From Oxalobacteraceae sp. CFBP 13730 (lineage in GTDB: Bacteria > Pseudomonadota > Gammaproteobacteria > Burkholderiales > Burkholderiaceae_D): 64,000 nt of DNA. The stretch spans positions 992,001 through 1,056,000 of the forward strand of contig JACYUQ010000003.1 in NCBI GenBank assembly GCA_014841835.1. Direction: 5' to 3'. Below are positions 36,349-46,528 of this stretch, piece after piece (positions within the stretch are counted from its first letter, which is position 1; each line of letters starts with the position of its first letter). The translations under genes were made by a program, and so were the position numbers. The notes under the pieces were generated by a model. It was not told where the DNA came from and made no database searches. It saw only the letters and a list, made by a program, of their open reading frames with translations.

Positions 36349-39300
36349 TTACGCGACCGCGCGCCCCAGCAAACCCTCGATCGCCGCCAGCAGCACCGTT
36401 TCCTGGTACGGCTTGCCGAAGTAGGCATTCACGCCCAGCCCGAGCGCTACGTTGCGGTGCTTGTCGGCCGTGCGTGACGTGATCATGATGATCGGGATCG
36501 CCTTTGTTGCGTCATTGCCCCGCACATTGCGGGTCAGGTCGAAGCCATCCATGCGCGGCATCTCGATATCGACCAGCATCAGGTCCGGTGCACCCTGCCC
36601 GATCAGTTCCAGCGCTTCGATGCCGTCCTTGGCCAGCACCACACGATAGCCTTCGCGTTCGAGCAGGCGCTGCGTCACGCGGCGCACCGTCAGCGAATCG
36701 TCGACCACCATCACCGTGGGGCGCCGTACCTGGGGCGCGACGGCCTGCTTCACGCGTGCTTCACCCTGCGGCTGTTGCGCCAGCGCCAGCGGATCGAGGA
36801 TCAGAACGATCTCGCCCGAACCCAGCACCGTGGCGCCGTCGATGCCCGGCATGCGCGCCAGCTGGCGGCCGATGTTCTTGACCACCACCTCGCGGTTGCC
36901 CAGCACCTCGTCCACGCGCAGCGCGATGCGGCGGCTGCCGCCATTCAAGACCAGCACCGGCGTCGAACGGTGCGTCGTGATGCGCTCGTCGTCATCCATC
37001 CCCAGCAGATCCGGCAAGCCATACAGCGCCAGTTCGTGGCCGGCCAGGTGGATGCTGCCGGCATCGATCGCGGCGGCCAGGTCGGCCTCGCGCACCTGCT
37101 GCACCGCCTCGACCAGCGTGGACGGCACCGCATGGGTGCGGCCACCGGCCACCACCAGCACCACCTGCGCCACGGCCAGCGTCAGCGGCAGCGTGATGGT
37201 AAAGCGCGCGCCCTGCCCGGCTTCGGACGCCACCGCGACGCGCCCACCCAGCGCCTGGGCTTCGGAGCGCACCACGTCCATGCCGACGCCACGTCCGGCC
37301 AGCTCGGTCAGCGTGTCCGCCGTCGAGAAGCCCGGCGCGAAAATCAGGTCGGTTACCTGGTCATCCGGCGCCTCGTCGCCCTCGGCAATCAGGCCACCGG
37401 CCAGCGCCTTGGCGCGGATGCGCTCGAGGTCCAGCCCCGCGCCGTCGTCGCTGAAATTGATCAGGACTTCATTGCCGTGCTGGCTGACCTGCACCAGCAG
37501 CTCGCCCGTCTCGGCCTTGCCGGCGTGTTGACGCGCCGCGCGCGGTTCGATGCCGTGCACGATCGCATTGCGCAGCAGGTGTTCGAACGGCGCGGCCATC
37601 TGTTCCAGCACGCCGCGGTCGATTTCGACGGCGCCGCCCCGGATGTCCAGGTTGACGCGCTTGTCGGTTTCTTTCGCGGTCTGGCGCGCGACGCGGAACA
37701 GGCGCTCGGACAGGCTGGCAAACGGCACCATCCGCACCCGCATCAGGTCGCGCTGCAGGTCGCGCGTCATGCGTGCCTGGGCCGACAGTTCCTCGTTGGC
37801 CGAATCGACCGTACGCGCCAGGCTTTCCTGGAACGAGGCGACGTCGTCGACGCTTTCGGCCAGCATGCGCGTGAGTTCCTGCAGGCGCGTGAAGCGGTCG
37901 AATTCGAGCGGATCGAATTCGCGTTCGCCGGCGATCGACAGGCGCGAAGCGATCTGCGATTCGGCCTGCATCTCGATCTCGCGCAACTGGCGCCGCAGGC
38001 GGCCCACGTTGTCCGAGAAGTCGCCCAGCGACGACTTGAGCACACCGATCTGGTTTTCCAGGCGCGAGCGCGTGATCGACACTTCGCCCGCCTGGTTCAC
38101 GACGCGGTCGAGGATGTCGGCACGCACGCGCACCAGTGGCGCGCGGGCCGGCTCGGCCGGCGCGGCCACGGGAGCATCTGCGGACGCCGGCGCAGAATCA
38201 GTGCCCCCGGCCGGCTGCTGCAAGCCCTCGAACAGCAGCATCGCGCTGTCGTAGTTGGCCAGCAGCTCGTCGAACGCGGTCGGCGGCAGCGTCGAGGTGC
38301 CGGCATGCACCATGTTCTCGATCTGCGTTTCCAGTTCGTGCGCATGCTGGCCCAGGCGCATCGCGCCGGCCATGCGCGCACTGCCCTTGACCGTGTGCAG
38401 GTCGCGCTGCATGCGCTGCGCGACGCCGGCGTTGGACGGCTCCTGCTGCCACTGGCGCAGATCGTGGCCGATGCGCGGCAGCAGGTCGGTCGCTTCTTCG
38501 AGGAAGACCGGCAGCAGGTCGGCGTCGATCTCGTCGACATACGCGCTGGCGCCGACCAGCTCGGGCTCGTGCAGGTCGTCGAGCGCCAGATCGGGTTCCG
38601 GTGCAGGCTCCGGTTCCGGCTCGGGGTCAGCTTCGGACACCGGCTCGGCCAACACCGCTTCATCGGGCGTCACCGCCACGAAGCCGTCCTCCGGCTGCGG
38701 TGCGGCCTGTTCCAGCGCGGGCGCGGCGAACGGGTCGTCGCCGAACGCGCCGAAGATGTCGTCGATATCGTCCGATGCTGCTGCAGGCGCGGCCTCGCGC
38801 GGCGCCGGCGCCGGCGCCATGAATGGCGGCGGTTCGGCCAGCAACTGCTTGTACGCTTCGGCAAACAGCGTATCGAGCTGACTTGCCAGCGCCGGTTCGA
38901 GCTTGTCGAACGGCGATGTACCCAGGCGCGCGCGCAGCGCAGCCAGCTGCTCGATCAGGTCCGGCTGCGCCGGGGCCAGTTCGCCCAGCGTGAACACCTG
39001 CAGCATCGCGCGCATGCGCGCCAGCGTCGTATCGAACAGGTCCAGCGCGGCCTCGTCGACGTTGGCGCCCGGCAGGGCGAGCTTTTCGAGCGTTTTTTCC
39101 AGCGCGTGCGCCAGTTCGCACAGGTCGGTGTAGCCGACCGTGGCCGAGGTGCCCGCCAGCGTGTGCGCCGCCGTGATCGCATCGGCTGACGCACGCTGCG
39201 CCGGGTCCGCGCGCAGCGTGGCAAATGCGTGTTCCAGCGTGGTGCACAGCGATTCGGTTTCGAGCAGGTAGACGTCGTGCAGCGCCTGACCGATGGCCAG

Positions 39301-41595
39301 GTCGCCCACGCGTCGCACGGCATCCTCGCCCGGCGGCGTGATCTCTTCGTCGAGCACGGGGATGTCGTCCAACTGCGCATCCAGCCCGGCATCCAGTTGC
39401 GCATCGGCCGACGGCGCAAACGCACCACCTTCCTGCACCTGCGCCGCAGCCTCGATCAGCGCTGCGCCATCGCGCTGCGGCGCCTGGCCGGCGGCCAGTT
39501 CGGCCACCCACGCATCCAGTTCGGCGTAGGCGTGCGCGAGCAGCGCCAAGAGGTCGGCAGTAGCCGCGCGGCCATCGGCCAGCCAGACGTTCATGACCCG
39601 CTCGATGCTGGCAGCGGTCGCGCCGAAGGCCTCCAGGCCCACCATGCGGCTGCTGCCCTTGAGCGTGTGGAAGGCACGACGCAGGCCGGTCAGCGTTTGC
39701 TGGTTGCCCGGCTCGTCGGCCGCGCGCGGGAGCGTCTCGACCACGACGCCGAGCACTTCCTGCGCTTCGGCGATGAAGATCCCGAGCAGTTCGGCATCGA
39801 CGTCGTCCTGTGCGTCGGCCTCGGCAACAGGTGCCACCGGCGTCTCGACGGCGGCAGCAGCCTCGGTGAAATCGAACGGCAGCTCGCGCAACAGCTGTTT
39901 CTCGGTGTCGAACGTGAAGCGGCCACGGGCCAGCGCGCTGTCCTGCGCCAGCAGGTCGGCAAAGAAGCCAAGCGCGCCGATGTTCTGCGCGATATTGTGC
40001 AGCGACGCATGCTGGGCGGTGACATCGCGCTCGCTGTCGGCCAGCGTGCGCACCGCGTCTTCGACGTGGTGCACGGTCAGCACGGCCTGCTCCTGGTCGA
40101 GGATGGCAAACGCCCCCTGCAAGCCATGGAGCACCGGTCCGGCCTGTTCCAGTACCTGGCGTTTGGACGGGTCGTCGTAGTAATCGTCGAGCAGTTTTTC
40201 GATCTGGCGCAGGCCGGCCTTGACCTCGCCCGCCAGCACCGCCACGGTCTGGCCCTGCTGGATCTGGCGCGCCAGTTCGCCTTGCCACTGCGGGGCATCG
40301 GGCGGCGTTTCGCCGGCAGCCAGCGCCAGCAGGCGCGCGCCGACGGCTTCGGCGTTCTGCGAAAAATCGTCGGGCAACTGGCGCAGCTGGTCCAGGCTGT
40401 TCTCGACGAACAGCATGGCGGCGGCCATCTCCAGCCCGAACTGGTCGTCGCGCCCCGACTGCACCGAGTCGCCGGCCGCGCGGCCCAGTTCACGCAGCAG
40501 CTGCGCCAGCGCCGGTGCGCCCAGCTTGTCGCTGGCGCCGGCCAGGCGCGCCAGTGCATCGTTGAAATCGTTCTCGATGGCGGCGTCAGGCTTGCCGTCA
40601 CCGGCGATCAGGTCCCAGTCCGACTTGGTGCGGGCCAGCGCTTCGCGCGCATCCTTGAGCGCCTGCGGATCGAGTTTGCCGTAGCGCCGTTCGGCGTAGT
40701 CGTGCGGCACCGCGCCGTCCAGGCCCAGCGCCTGGCGCAGCGCGCCCGCCTCGGGGCCTGGCGCGCAGGCGGCGGCCACGAAGAACAGCGCATCGCGCAG
40801 CATCGTCTCGGGCGAATCCTGCTGGCCCTTGGCCAGGCGCCGCAACTGCAGGTTGATCTGGCCAAAGAGCTGCTTGATATACAGGTCGGTCGCGATCTGG
40901 CCGTCGGCCACCACGCTGGCAAATGCGTGCATCGCCTGCCAGAACAGGCGCGCGCGTGCGCTCTCCTGCGCGCCGGCGATCGGCGCGATTGCCGCAGCCA
41001 TGTCGTGCGCCTGCGCGCGGCGCGCGGCGTCGTCATCGTCGGCCTTCAGGTACGGCAGCAGGGCTTTTTCGAACTGCGCGCGGCAGGCGGCGATGTCGAC
41101 TTCGGCCACGGCAGTGCCAGTGGCCGGCAGCTCGGGCAGCACCGACAGATCGAGCGGCAGCAGGTCGGCCGGATGGACCTTGCGCTCACCATGGCGCTCG
41201 ACCATGTCGCGGTAATAGGGGAACAGGCGCGCCGGCTGTTGCGGGGCGCCGCCCAGGAGTTCGTCGAGGTATTCGCCCAGCGCACCGAAAGCATCGAGCA
41301 CCACCTGCACGCTCTCGGCGTTGCAGGATAACTGGCCATCCTTGAAACGATCGAGCACCGCTTCGGCGGCGGCGGTGAACACGCCGACGCCTTCGACATC
41401 GACCATCTGCAAGGCGCCGTGCGCCTGGTGCAGGTGCGATTTCGCATGCAGCAGCAGCGTTGGCTGCGCCTCGGGCGAACGGCCCGCGGCGTCGCGCAGG
41501 GACGTGGCCGCGCGCGTGAGGGCGTCGCGGATTTCGCCAATGACCCAGGACAGCGGGCCGGTATCAAAACTGCTGGAGCGGTTCAAGGTCGTCAT
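36349..41595 (-). CDS. chpA: ChpA/PilL-type hybrid chemosensory kinase
   Basis: 1748 residues. The N-terminus has a degenerate Hpt-like segment (HLHQAHGALQMV, about 52-64). Three canonical Hpt modules follow with phosphorylatable His: AFHTLKGSSRMVG (about 642), AAHTLAGTSATVG (about 808) and DLHTVKGSARMAG (about 1065). Then come the dimerisation helix, a HATPase with N-box HLLRNAIVHG (about 1340), DDGAGLD and GRGVGMDVV (about 1435), a CheW-like domain, and a C-terminal receiver with Asp in MLVDIEMPRMDG. It is the central kinase controlling type IV pilus twitching and cAMP-linked responses. It ends 9 bases from phrB (convergent) and starts 7 bases after pilJ. Confidence 0.95.
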   Translation of the reverse strand: MTTLNRSSSFDTGPLSWVIGEIRDALTRAATSLRDAAGRSPEAQPTLLLHAKSHLHQAHGALQMVDVEGVGVFTAAAEAVLDRFKDGQLSCNAESVQVVLDAFGALGEYLDELLGGAPQQPARLFPYYRDMVERHGERKVHPADLLPLDLSVLPELPATGTAVAEVDIAACRAQFEKALLPYLKADDDDAARRAQAHDMAAAIAPIAGAQESARARLFWQAMHAFASVVADGQIATDLYIKQLFGQINLQLRRLAKGQQDSPETMLRDALFFVAAACAPGPEAGALRQALGLDGAVPHDYAERRYGKLDPQALKDAREALARTKSDWDLIAGDGKPDAAIENDFNDALARLAGASDKLGAPALAQLLRELGRAAGDSVQSGRDDQFGLEMAAAMLFVENSLDQLRQLPDDFSQNAEAVGARLLALAAGETPPDAPQWQGELARQIQQGQTVAVLAGEVKAGLRQIEKLLDDYYDDPSKRQVLEQAGPVLHGLQGAFAILDQEQAVLTVHHVEDAVRTLADSERDVTAQHASLHNIAQNIGALGFFADLLAQDSALARGRFTFDTEKQLLRELPFDFTEAAAAVETPVAPVAEADAQDDVDAELLGIFIAEAQEVLGVVVETLPRAADEPGNQQTLTGLRRAFHTLKGSSRMVGLEAFGATAASIERVMNVWLADGRAATADLLALLAHAYAELDAWVAELAAGQAPQRDGAALIEAAAQVQEGGAFAPSADAQLDAGLDAQLDDIPVLDEEITPPGEDAVRRVGDLAIGQALHDVYLLETESLCTTLEHAFATLRADPAQRASADAITAAHTLAGTSATVGYTDLCELAHALEKTLEKLALPGANVDEAALDLFDTTLARMRAMLQVFTLGELAPAQPDLIEQLAALRARLGTSPFDKLEPALASQLDTLFAEAYKQLLAEPPPFMAPAPAPREAAPAAASDDIDDIFGAFGDDPFAAPALEQAAPQPEDGFVAVTPDEAVLAEPVSEADPEPEPEPAPEPDLALDDLHEPELVGASAYVDEIDADLLPVFLEEATDLLPRIGHDLRQWQQEPSNAGVAQRMQRDLHTVKGSARMAGAMRLGQHAHELETQIENMVHAGTSTLPPTAFDELLANYDSAMLLFEGLQQPAGGTDSAPASADAPVAAPAEPARAPLVRVRADILDRVVNQAGEVSITRSRLENQIGVLKSSLGDFSDNVGRLRRQLREIEMQAESQIASRLSIAGEREFDPLEFDRFTRLQELTRMLAESVDDVASFQESLARTVDSANEELSAQARMTRDLQRDLMRVRMVPFASLSERLFRVARQTAKETDKRVNLDIRGGAVEIDRGVLEQMAAPFEHLLRNAIVHGIEPRAARQHAGKAETGELLVQVSQHGNEVLINFSDDGAGLDLERIRAKALAGGLIAEGDEAPDDQVTDLIFAPGFSTADTLTELAGRGVGMDVVRSEAQALGGRVAVASEAGQGARFTITLPLTLAVAQVVLVVAGGRTHAVPSTLVEAVQQVREADLAAAIDAGSIHLAGHELALYGLPDLLGMDDDERITTHRSTPVLVLNGGSRRIALRVDEVLGNREVVVKNIGRQLARMPGIDGATVLGSGEIVLILDPLALAQQPQGEARVKQAVAPQVRRPTVMVVDDSLTVRRVTQRLLEREGYRVVLAKDGIEALELIGQGAPDLMLVDIEMPRMDGFDLTRNVRGNDATKAIPIIMITSRTADKHRNVALGLGVNAYFGKPYQETVLLAAIEGLLGRAVA

Positions 41596-41602
41596 CGCCC
41601 GG

Positions 41603-43882
41603 TCAGGATACCACGCGGAAGCGGGACACCGAATCCTTCAATTCCTGCGCCAGCGTGGCCAGTTCCTGGATCGACAAGGCGGTCTGGCGGGTACCCTGGC
41701 GGGTCTGTTCGGTCACGGCGAGGATCTGCTGCATCTTGTCGGCCACGCCGGTGGCCTTGGTGGCCTGGCGTTCGGTGGCGGTCGACATGTCGCCGATCAG
41801 TTCACCAAGGCGGTTCGAGACGCGCGAAATGTCCGACAGCGCAGCGCCGGCGGCGTCCGACAGGCGCGCCCCCTCGACCACACCCTGGGTCGATTTTTCC
41901 ATTGCCGCCACCGCGTCGTGGGTGTCGGTCTGAATGGTGCGCACCAGCGCACCGATCTGCTTGGCCGCGTCGCCCGAGCGTTCGGCCAGGCGCTGCACCT
42001 CTTCGGCCACGACCGAGAAGCCGCGCCCTGCCTCGCCGGCCGATGCGGCCTGGATCGCGGCGTTCAGCGCCAGCACGTTGGTCTGCTCGGTAATGTCCGA
42101 AATCAGCTCGGTGATCTCGCCGATCTCCTGCGACGATTCGCCCAGGCGCTTGATGCGCTTGGAGGTTTCCTGGATCTGCTCGCGGATTTCCTGCATGCCC
42201 TCGATCGCATTCTGCACTGCGGTCGAGCCCTGCGCCGCCGCTGCCACCGACTGGCGCGCCACGTCGGCCGATTCCAGCGCCGAACGCGACACATCGGTAA
42301 TCAGGCCGGCCAGGCGCAGTGTCGTGGTCGACGCATCCTGAATCTCGCGCGACTGCTGCTCGGCCGCGCCCAGCAGCTCGGTCGAGACGTCCTGCGCACC
42401 GTTCGATGCACGCGCCACCTGCTCCGCCGTGCGGATGACCCGCACGACCAGCTCGCGCAGTTCTTCGACCGTGTAGTTGACCGAGTCGGCAATCGCGCCG
42501 GTGATGTCTTCCGACACCGTCGCCTGCACCGTCAGGTCGCCGTCGGCGACGTCCTGCAGTTCGTTCATCAGGCGCAAAATGGCGGCCTGGTTCTGTTCAT
42601 TGGTGGCCTTGGCTTCTTCTTCCTTGGTCTGCGCAAGGTGGCGCATCGCTTCGGCTTCCTGGCGACGCCCTTCGGCGGCTGCGGCGCGTTCACGCGACGC
42701 CTGCAGCATGGCGCGGGTGGTGCCCAGGGCGGCCAGCAGCGTGAATACGCCGGCGCCGATGGACAGCCAGAACCACGGGCTGATGTCGGCCTGGTCGCGC
42801 TGGTAATCCATGTGCAGCTTGGCGAGCATCACGCGCAGCGGCTCACTGTCGCGCGATATCAGGCGCTCGGCGGCGCGCGCGCCGGCGTAGCTGGTCAGGT
42901 TGCCGATCAGCGGCGTGACGGTCTTGACGTACTCGCGCAGGCTGTCGCGGGTGCGCGACAGGCGCACGCGCAGCTCCAGGTCGGTCAGTGGCGCCAGGCC
43001 ATAGCGGCCACCACCATCGAGCAGGCCGTCGACGAGCGCCTGGACCGAAGCGATGTCGCCCAGGATGTAGGTCACCGCGTTCTGGGTCGAACCCGGGGTG
43101 TTGAAAGTCTGGGCGCCGGCCGTCAGGCGCTGGGTCACCGACAGCAGGCTCAGTGCCGCCACCTGGCGCCGGGCGTCGGTGGATTCGTCGCGCTGCAGGC
43201 GTTCGGCAATGGCGATCAACTCGGGGCCCACTTCTTCGTACTGGGCCAGGCTCGCGCCGAACGCAATCAGGTTGCGCCGGTTGCCGAGAATGTTGGCGGC
43301 GGCCTTGGACGAGCGGTTCCACAGCACGATCGCCTTTTGCAGGTCGTCGGCGCGCGGGCCGCTGGCAGCGGGAATGCGGCCGGTCGGCGACTGGCCGCCA
43401 CGGGCCAGCAGATCGAGTTCGCGACCCAGCTCGGCGCGGCTTTCCTCCACCTGGAAGAACGCTTGCGCATCGCCGCGCAGCGCGATCGGCGCGGCCTTGG
43501 CGAAACGCTGCGAGTGCATCACGGCGTCACCGGCCACCTGGCTTTGCCCGGCCAGGCGGGCATCACTGGCAGCGTTCTGCCACATCGCCAGCACGGTCAG
43601 CACCGCGCCGGCGGCAACGGCCCCCAGCAGCAGGCGCAGGCGATTCGGCTGGAAGCTGCTGCCCATTGGCGTAGCGCGCATGTCGCCCGCGCCATCGGCG
43701 ACGCCGTCGTCACGGCCACGAAAGCCGCCCAGGCGGCGCGCCGCTGCAGCAGCCGAACCATTGGCGGCCCCGTCAGGCGCAGCAGCATCAAGAACGGGGG
43801 CCGGCGTGACCGGCCGCACCGCGTCATCGGCTGCGCCACCCCTGGCGAAGACATTCATGGTCAATTTCGAGGCGAATCCCAT
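41603..43882 (-). CDS. pilJ: PilJ-type methyl-accepting chemotaxis protein
   Basis: 759 residues. Membrane segments are near residues 82-101 ([20 protein letters not shown]) and 368-392 ([18 protein letters not shown]), with a helical PilJ-type periplasmic domain between. The signalling hairpin has [40 protein letters not shown]. It senses surface contact or pilus state and feeds ChpA. About 80 cytosolic residues precede the first membrane helix, more than usual; an ATG near 43669 could give a shorter protein. It lies between pilI and chpA. Confidence 0.94.
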   Translation of the reverse strand: MGFASKLTMNVFARGGAADDAVRPVTPAPVLDAAAPDGAANGSAAAAARRLGGFRGRDDGVADGAGDMRATPMGSSFQPNRLRLLLGAVAAGAVLTVLAMWQNAASDARLAGQSQVAGDAVMHSQRFAKAAPIALRGDAQAFFQVEESRAELGRELDLLARGGQSPTGRIPAASGPRADDLQKAIVLWNRSSKAAANILGNRRNLIAFGASLAQYEEVGPELIAIAERLQRDESTDARRQVAALSLLSVTQRLTAGAQTFNTPGSTQNAVTYILGDIASVQALVDGLLDGGGRYGLAPLTDLELRVRLSRTRDSLREYVKTVTPLIGNLTSYAGARAAERLISRDSEPLRVMLAKLHMDYQRDQADISPWFWLSIGAGVFTLLAALGTTRAMLQASRERAAAAEGRRQEAEAMRHLAQTKEEEAKATNEQNQAAILRLMNELQDVADGDLTVQATVSEDITGAIADSVNYTVEELRELVVRVIRTAEQVARASNGAQDVSTELLGAAEQQSREIQDASTTTLRLAGLITDVSRSALESADVARQSVAAAAQGSTAVQNAIEGMQEIREQIQETSKRIKRLGESSQEIGEITELISDITEQTNVLALNAAIQAASAGEAGRGFSVVAEEVQRLAERSGDAAKQIGALVRTIQTDTHDAVAAMEKSTQGVVEGARLSDAAGAALSDISRVSNRLGELIGDMSTATERQATKATGVADKMQQILAVTEQTRQGTRQTALSIQELATLAQELKDSVSRFRVVS

Positions 43883-43916
43883 TCCGGCTCCCTGTGCTGC
43901 AAGTTAGTGTGTTCGG

Positions 43917-44462
43917 TTAGCGTGCAATGTGCAGGAAGCGCTCTTCGCGCACCAGCGCCGCCAGCGACAGCGGCATCCATGTGTTGCCCTCAAGGTCGCG
44001 CAGGGCCTCGCCGTCGCGCGTCATCGTCCCGGCATGGCGCAAGCCATACACCGAGGACGCCAGCAGCGCGCAATTCAAGCCCAGGGCTGGCGCAAACACC
44101 AGCAGGCGCGGCGTGCTGCCAGCGGCTGCCGGCATGGCGGCCACGTGCCCGTCATCGAAATAGCGGGCCAGGTCGATCACCCCCAGCAGGCTGCCGCGCA
44201 CATTGGCCAGCCCCAGGTACCAGGGGCGGGTCAGCGGCACGGGCGTGACCGGTACGGGCGCAACGATCTCGCCCACTTCGGCCAGGTCGACCAGGTAGCG
44301 CGCGCCGCCGATGGCCAGGCCCAGCTGCGCCACGCTGGCGCCGGCGCCGTTCTTCGCTGCCTGCATCCGTTCGAGCAGCTGCTCCTGGTACAGGCGCAGG
44401 CGGGTGCGCCGCGCCGCGGGATCGCGGCGGCCTGCACGTTCGTCCGCGCCGCCGGTGGTCAT
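43917..44462 (-). CDS. pilI: CheW-like adaptor PilI
   Basis: 181 residues. A CheW domain covers most of the protein: GLAIGGARYLVDLAEVGEIV, RPWYLGLANVRGSLLGVIDLARYF, LLVFAPALGLNCALLASSVYGLR. It couples PilJ to ChpA. The ATG at 44462 overlaps the pilH stop (ATGA). An Arg-rich N-terminal stretch of about 30 residues precedes the domain. Confidence 0.92.
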   Translation of the reverse strand: MTTGGADERAGRRDPAARRTRLRLYQEQLLERMQAAKNGAGASVAQLGLAIGGARYLVDLAEVGEIVAPVPVTPVPLTRPWYLGLANVRGSLLGVIDLARYFDDGHVAAMPAAAGSTPRLLVFAPALGLNCALLASSVYGLRHAGTMTRDGEALRDLEGNTWMPLSLAALVREERFLHIAR

Positions 44463-44857
44463 GCCTTCACGCTGCCGGCAGCGTCGGCCGGCACCGCCAG
44501 CGCGGCGATGGCGGCCAGCAGGCGCGCCGGATCGACCGGCTTGACCAGGTATTCCTTGGCGCCCTGGCGCATGCCCCAGATGCGGTCGGTTTCCTGGTCC
44601 TTGCTGCTGCAGATAATGATCGGCAGGGCCGCCAGTTCCGGATCGCGCGAAATGGCGCGCGTCACCTGGAAGCCGTTGGTGCCGGGCATGACCACGTCCA
44701 TCAGGATCAGTTGCGGGCGCTCGGCGCGAATGCGCTCGATCGCTTCGTCGCCGCTGACGGCGGTGCATACGGTAAAGCCGTTCTTGACCAGGATGTCGGT
44801 CAGGTACAGTCGTTCGGTCGGCGAATCGTCGACGATGAGAATCTTTTGAATGGCCAC
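44459..44857 (-). CDS. pilH: Response regulator PilH
   Basis: 132 residues, single receiver domain. GTG start at 44857 with GGAG six bases before it, giving MAIQKILIVDDSPTERLYL. Phospho-acceptor Asp in LILMDVVMPGTNG; IICSSKDQETD and YLVKPVD follow. In the Pil-Chp system PilH tunes pilus retraction. It is coupled to pilI by a 4-base overlap. Confidence 0.94.
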   Translation of the reverse strand: MAIQKILIVDDSPTERLYLTDILVKNGFTVCTAVSGDEAIERIRAERPQLILMDVVMPGTNGFQVTRAISRDPELAALPIIICSSKDQETDRIWGMRQGAKEYLVKPVDPARLLAAIAALAVPADAAGSVKA

Positions 44858-44883
44858 GCAGGGCTCCAGCGTTGGTTGAATCG

Positions 44884-45279
44884 TCAGCCTGCCGCCTGCG
44901 CATGCTCGCGCACGGCCGCCAGCAGGCTGTCTTTGGTAAAGGGTTTGGTCAGGTAGGCGCTGGCGCCGACCATCGCGCCGCGCGCGCGGTCGAACAGGCC
45001 GTCCTTGGACGAGAGCATCAGCACCGGGGTCGCGTGAAACCGCACGCTCTTCTTGATCAGCGCGCAGGTCTGGTAGCCGTCGAGACGCGGCATCAGGATG
45101 TCGCAAAACACGAGCGCAGGATGATGGTCGTTGATCTTGGCGAGCGCGTCGAAGCCATCGTCGGCCAGCACCACGTGGTAGCCCGCCTGGGTCAGGAAAA
45201 TCTCTGCTGACCGGCGGATCGTGCTGCTGTCATCGATCACCATGATGGTCAGGCTTGATGATTGCGGCGATGTCGTCAT
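44884..45279 (-). CDS. pilG: Response regulator PilG
   Basis: 131 residues, receiver only. It begins MTTSPQSSSLTIMVIDDSSTIRRSAEIFL, with the phospho-acceptor in LVFCDILMPRLDGYQTC and LMLSSKDGLFDRARGAMVGASAYLTKPF. PilG is the main response regulator output of ChpA for pilus extension. A longer frame to 45411 is rejected as atypical. pilH starts 26 bases later. Confidence 0.94.
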   Translation of the reverse strand: MTTSPQSSSLTIMVIDDSSTIRRSAEIFLTQAGYHVVLADDGFDALAKINDHHPALVFCDILMPRLDGYQTCALIKKSVRFHATPVLMLSSKDGLFDRARGAMVGASAYLTKPFTKDSLLAAVREHAQAAG

Positions 45280-45417
45280 GGTCGTTTCACTTCGGCTTGA
45301 AGCGTCACGATAGCACAACGAATCTTTCTTGTGCGCAAAGTGTTGCAGGGAGTCAACTACACGCTTGCGATGGCATCGGGAGGTTATCCGGATGCCATGC
45401 AAGCACAACAACAGGTG

Positions 45418-45606
45418 TTATATCGCTGTCATTTCAAAGTCGTCCTTGCGTGCGCCGCACTCGGGACAGGTCCAGTTCATCGGTACGTCGGCCCAACGGG
45501 TGCCCGGCGCAATGCCGTCCTCCGGTGCGCCGGCAGCTTCATCGTAGACCCAACCGCAGATCAGGCACATCCAGGTCAGGAACGGGGCGGTGGATTCAGT
45601 ACTCAC
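45418..45606 (-). CDS. rubA: Rubredoxin
   Basis: 62 residues with GTG start at 45606 (AGGA upstream). Two Cys pairs, MCLICGWVYDE and TCPECGARKDDFE, bind one iron; the loop GIAPGTRWADVPMNW is diagnostic. It carries single electrons in the cytosol. A rubredoxin directly before pilG is a common betaproteobacterial arrangement; no functional link to pili is known. Confidence 0.96.
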   Translation of the reverse strand: MSTESTAPFLTWMCLICGWVYDEAAGAPEDGIAPGTRWADVPMNWTCPECGARKDDFEMTAI

Positions 45607-45668
45607 GGTGTTGATCCTTGTATCTAGTAAAATGTGGAATCAGAATCCGGCATCTTAATCTACCTGTC

Positions 45669-46478
45669 GTGCAAAACCAACCGTTACCCCTCATCCTGAG
45701 TTTTGGCGTCTGCGATCCCGTCGGCGCGCTGGGCGTGCAGTCGGACGTCGCCGCCTTCGCCGCCCTCGGGTGCCACGGGCTGTCGGCCATTGCGGGTCTG
45801 CTGGTGTCCGACAGCGCCCGCGTCGAGCACATGTATGAGCTCGACAGCGACTGGATGGCCGAACAGGCGCGCGCACTGCTCGAAGACATGCCGATCGCCG
45901 CCTTCAAGGTCGGCGCCGTGGGCACCGCGCTGCACCTGGCCGCCATTGCCGAGATCGTATCCGACTACCCGGACGCGCCGCTGATCCTCGACCCGTTCCT
46001 GTCGGCCCTGCCCGACGCCGGCATGGGCGACGAAGAAATGCTGATGGCCCTGCGCTCGATCCTTGCGCCGCAAGCCACCGCCCTGATCCTGTCGCAGGCC
46101 GAACTGGGCCGCATGGCCGAGCTGTGGCGCGACGGCGGCGACGACGATCCCTGCAACCTCGCCGAAGACGTGGCCGAACTGACCTCGTCCGGCCTGCAGT
46201 ACGTGCTCGTCACTGGCACCCGCGACACCGCCGGCGCCTGCTCGAACCGCCTGTTCGATGCCAGCGGCGAAGTCGCGCGGGTCGACTGGCAGCACCTGCC
46301 CGGCCCGTTCCTGGGCGCTGGCAATACCTATTCGGCCGCATTCACCGCCCTGATGGCGCGCGGCATGGATGCGCCGACCGCGCTGGCCGTGGCGCAGGAA
46401 TACACCACCGGCGCGCTCGAGAACGCACAACGCTTCGGGATGGGCAAATTCATTCCCGCCAAATTCTTCCGTCCCTGA
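45669..46478 (+). CDS. thiD: ThiD-like hydroxymethylpyrimidine kinase family protein
   Basis: 269 residues from the GTG at 45669 (an upstream TTG at 45618 is open). It resembles ThiD, the kinase phosphorylating HMP and HMP-P for thiamine, with a ribokinase-like fold. It differs at key sites: the start motif is SFGVCDPVGALGVQSD where family members have GSDPSGGAGIQADL-like sequence, and the catalytic-loop GTGCT of ThiD reads GAGNT here, so the family Cys is Asn. Substrate and activity are therefore uncertain. It is divergent from rubredoxin and followed by hemL. Confidence 0.8.
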   Translation: MQNQPLPLILSFGVCDPVGALGVQSDVAAFAALGCHGLSAIAGLLVSDSARVEHMYELDSDWMAEQARALLEDMPIAAFKVGAVGTALHLAAIAEIVSDYPDAPLILDPFLSALPDAGMGDEEMLMALRSILAPQATALILSQAELGRMAELWRDGGDDDPCNLAEDVAELTSSGLQYVLVTGTRDTAGACSNRLFDASGEVARVDWQHLPGPFLGAGNTYSAAFTALMARGMDAPTALAVAQEYTTGALENAQRFGMGKFIPAKFFRP

Positions 46479-46528
46479 GTTTCAAGCGCGCTGCGCGGGA
46501 CGGTCTTTCCTCTTCTTGAAACGTCAAC

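Noticed and set aside
46479..46522. 8-base inverted repeat between thiD and hemL
   Set aside because: Arms are short with a 28-base loop and no T-run; chance is a fair explanation.
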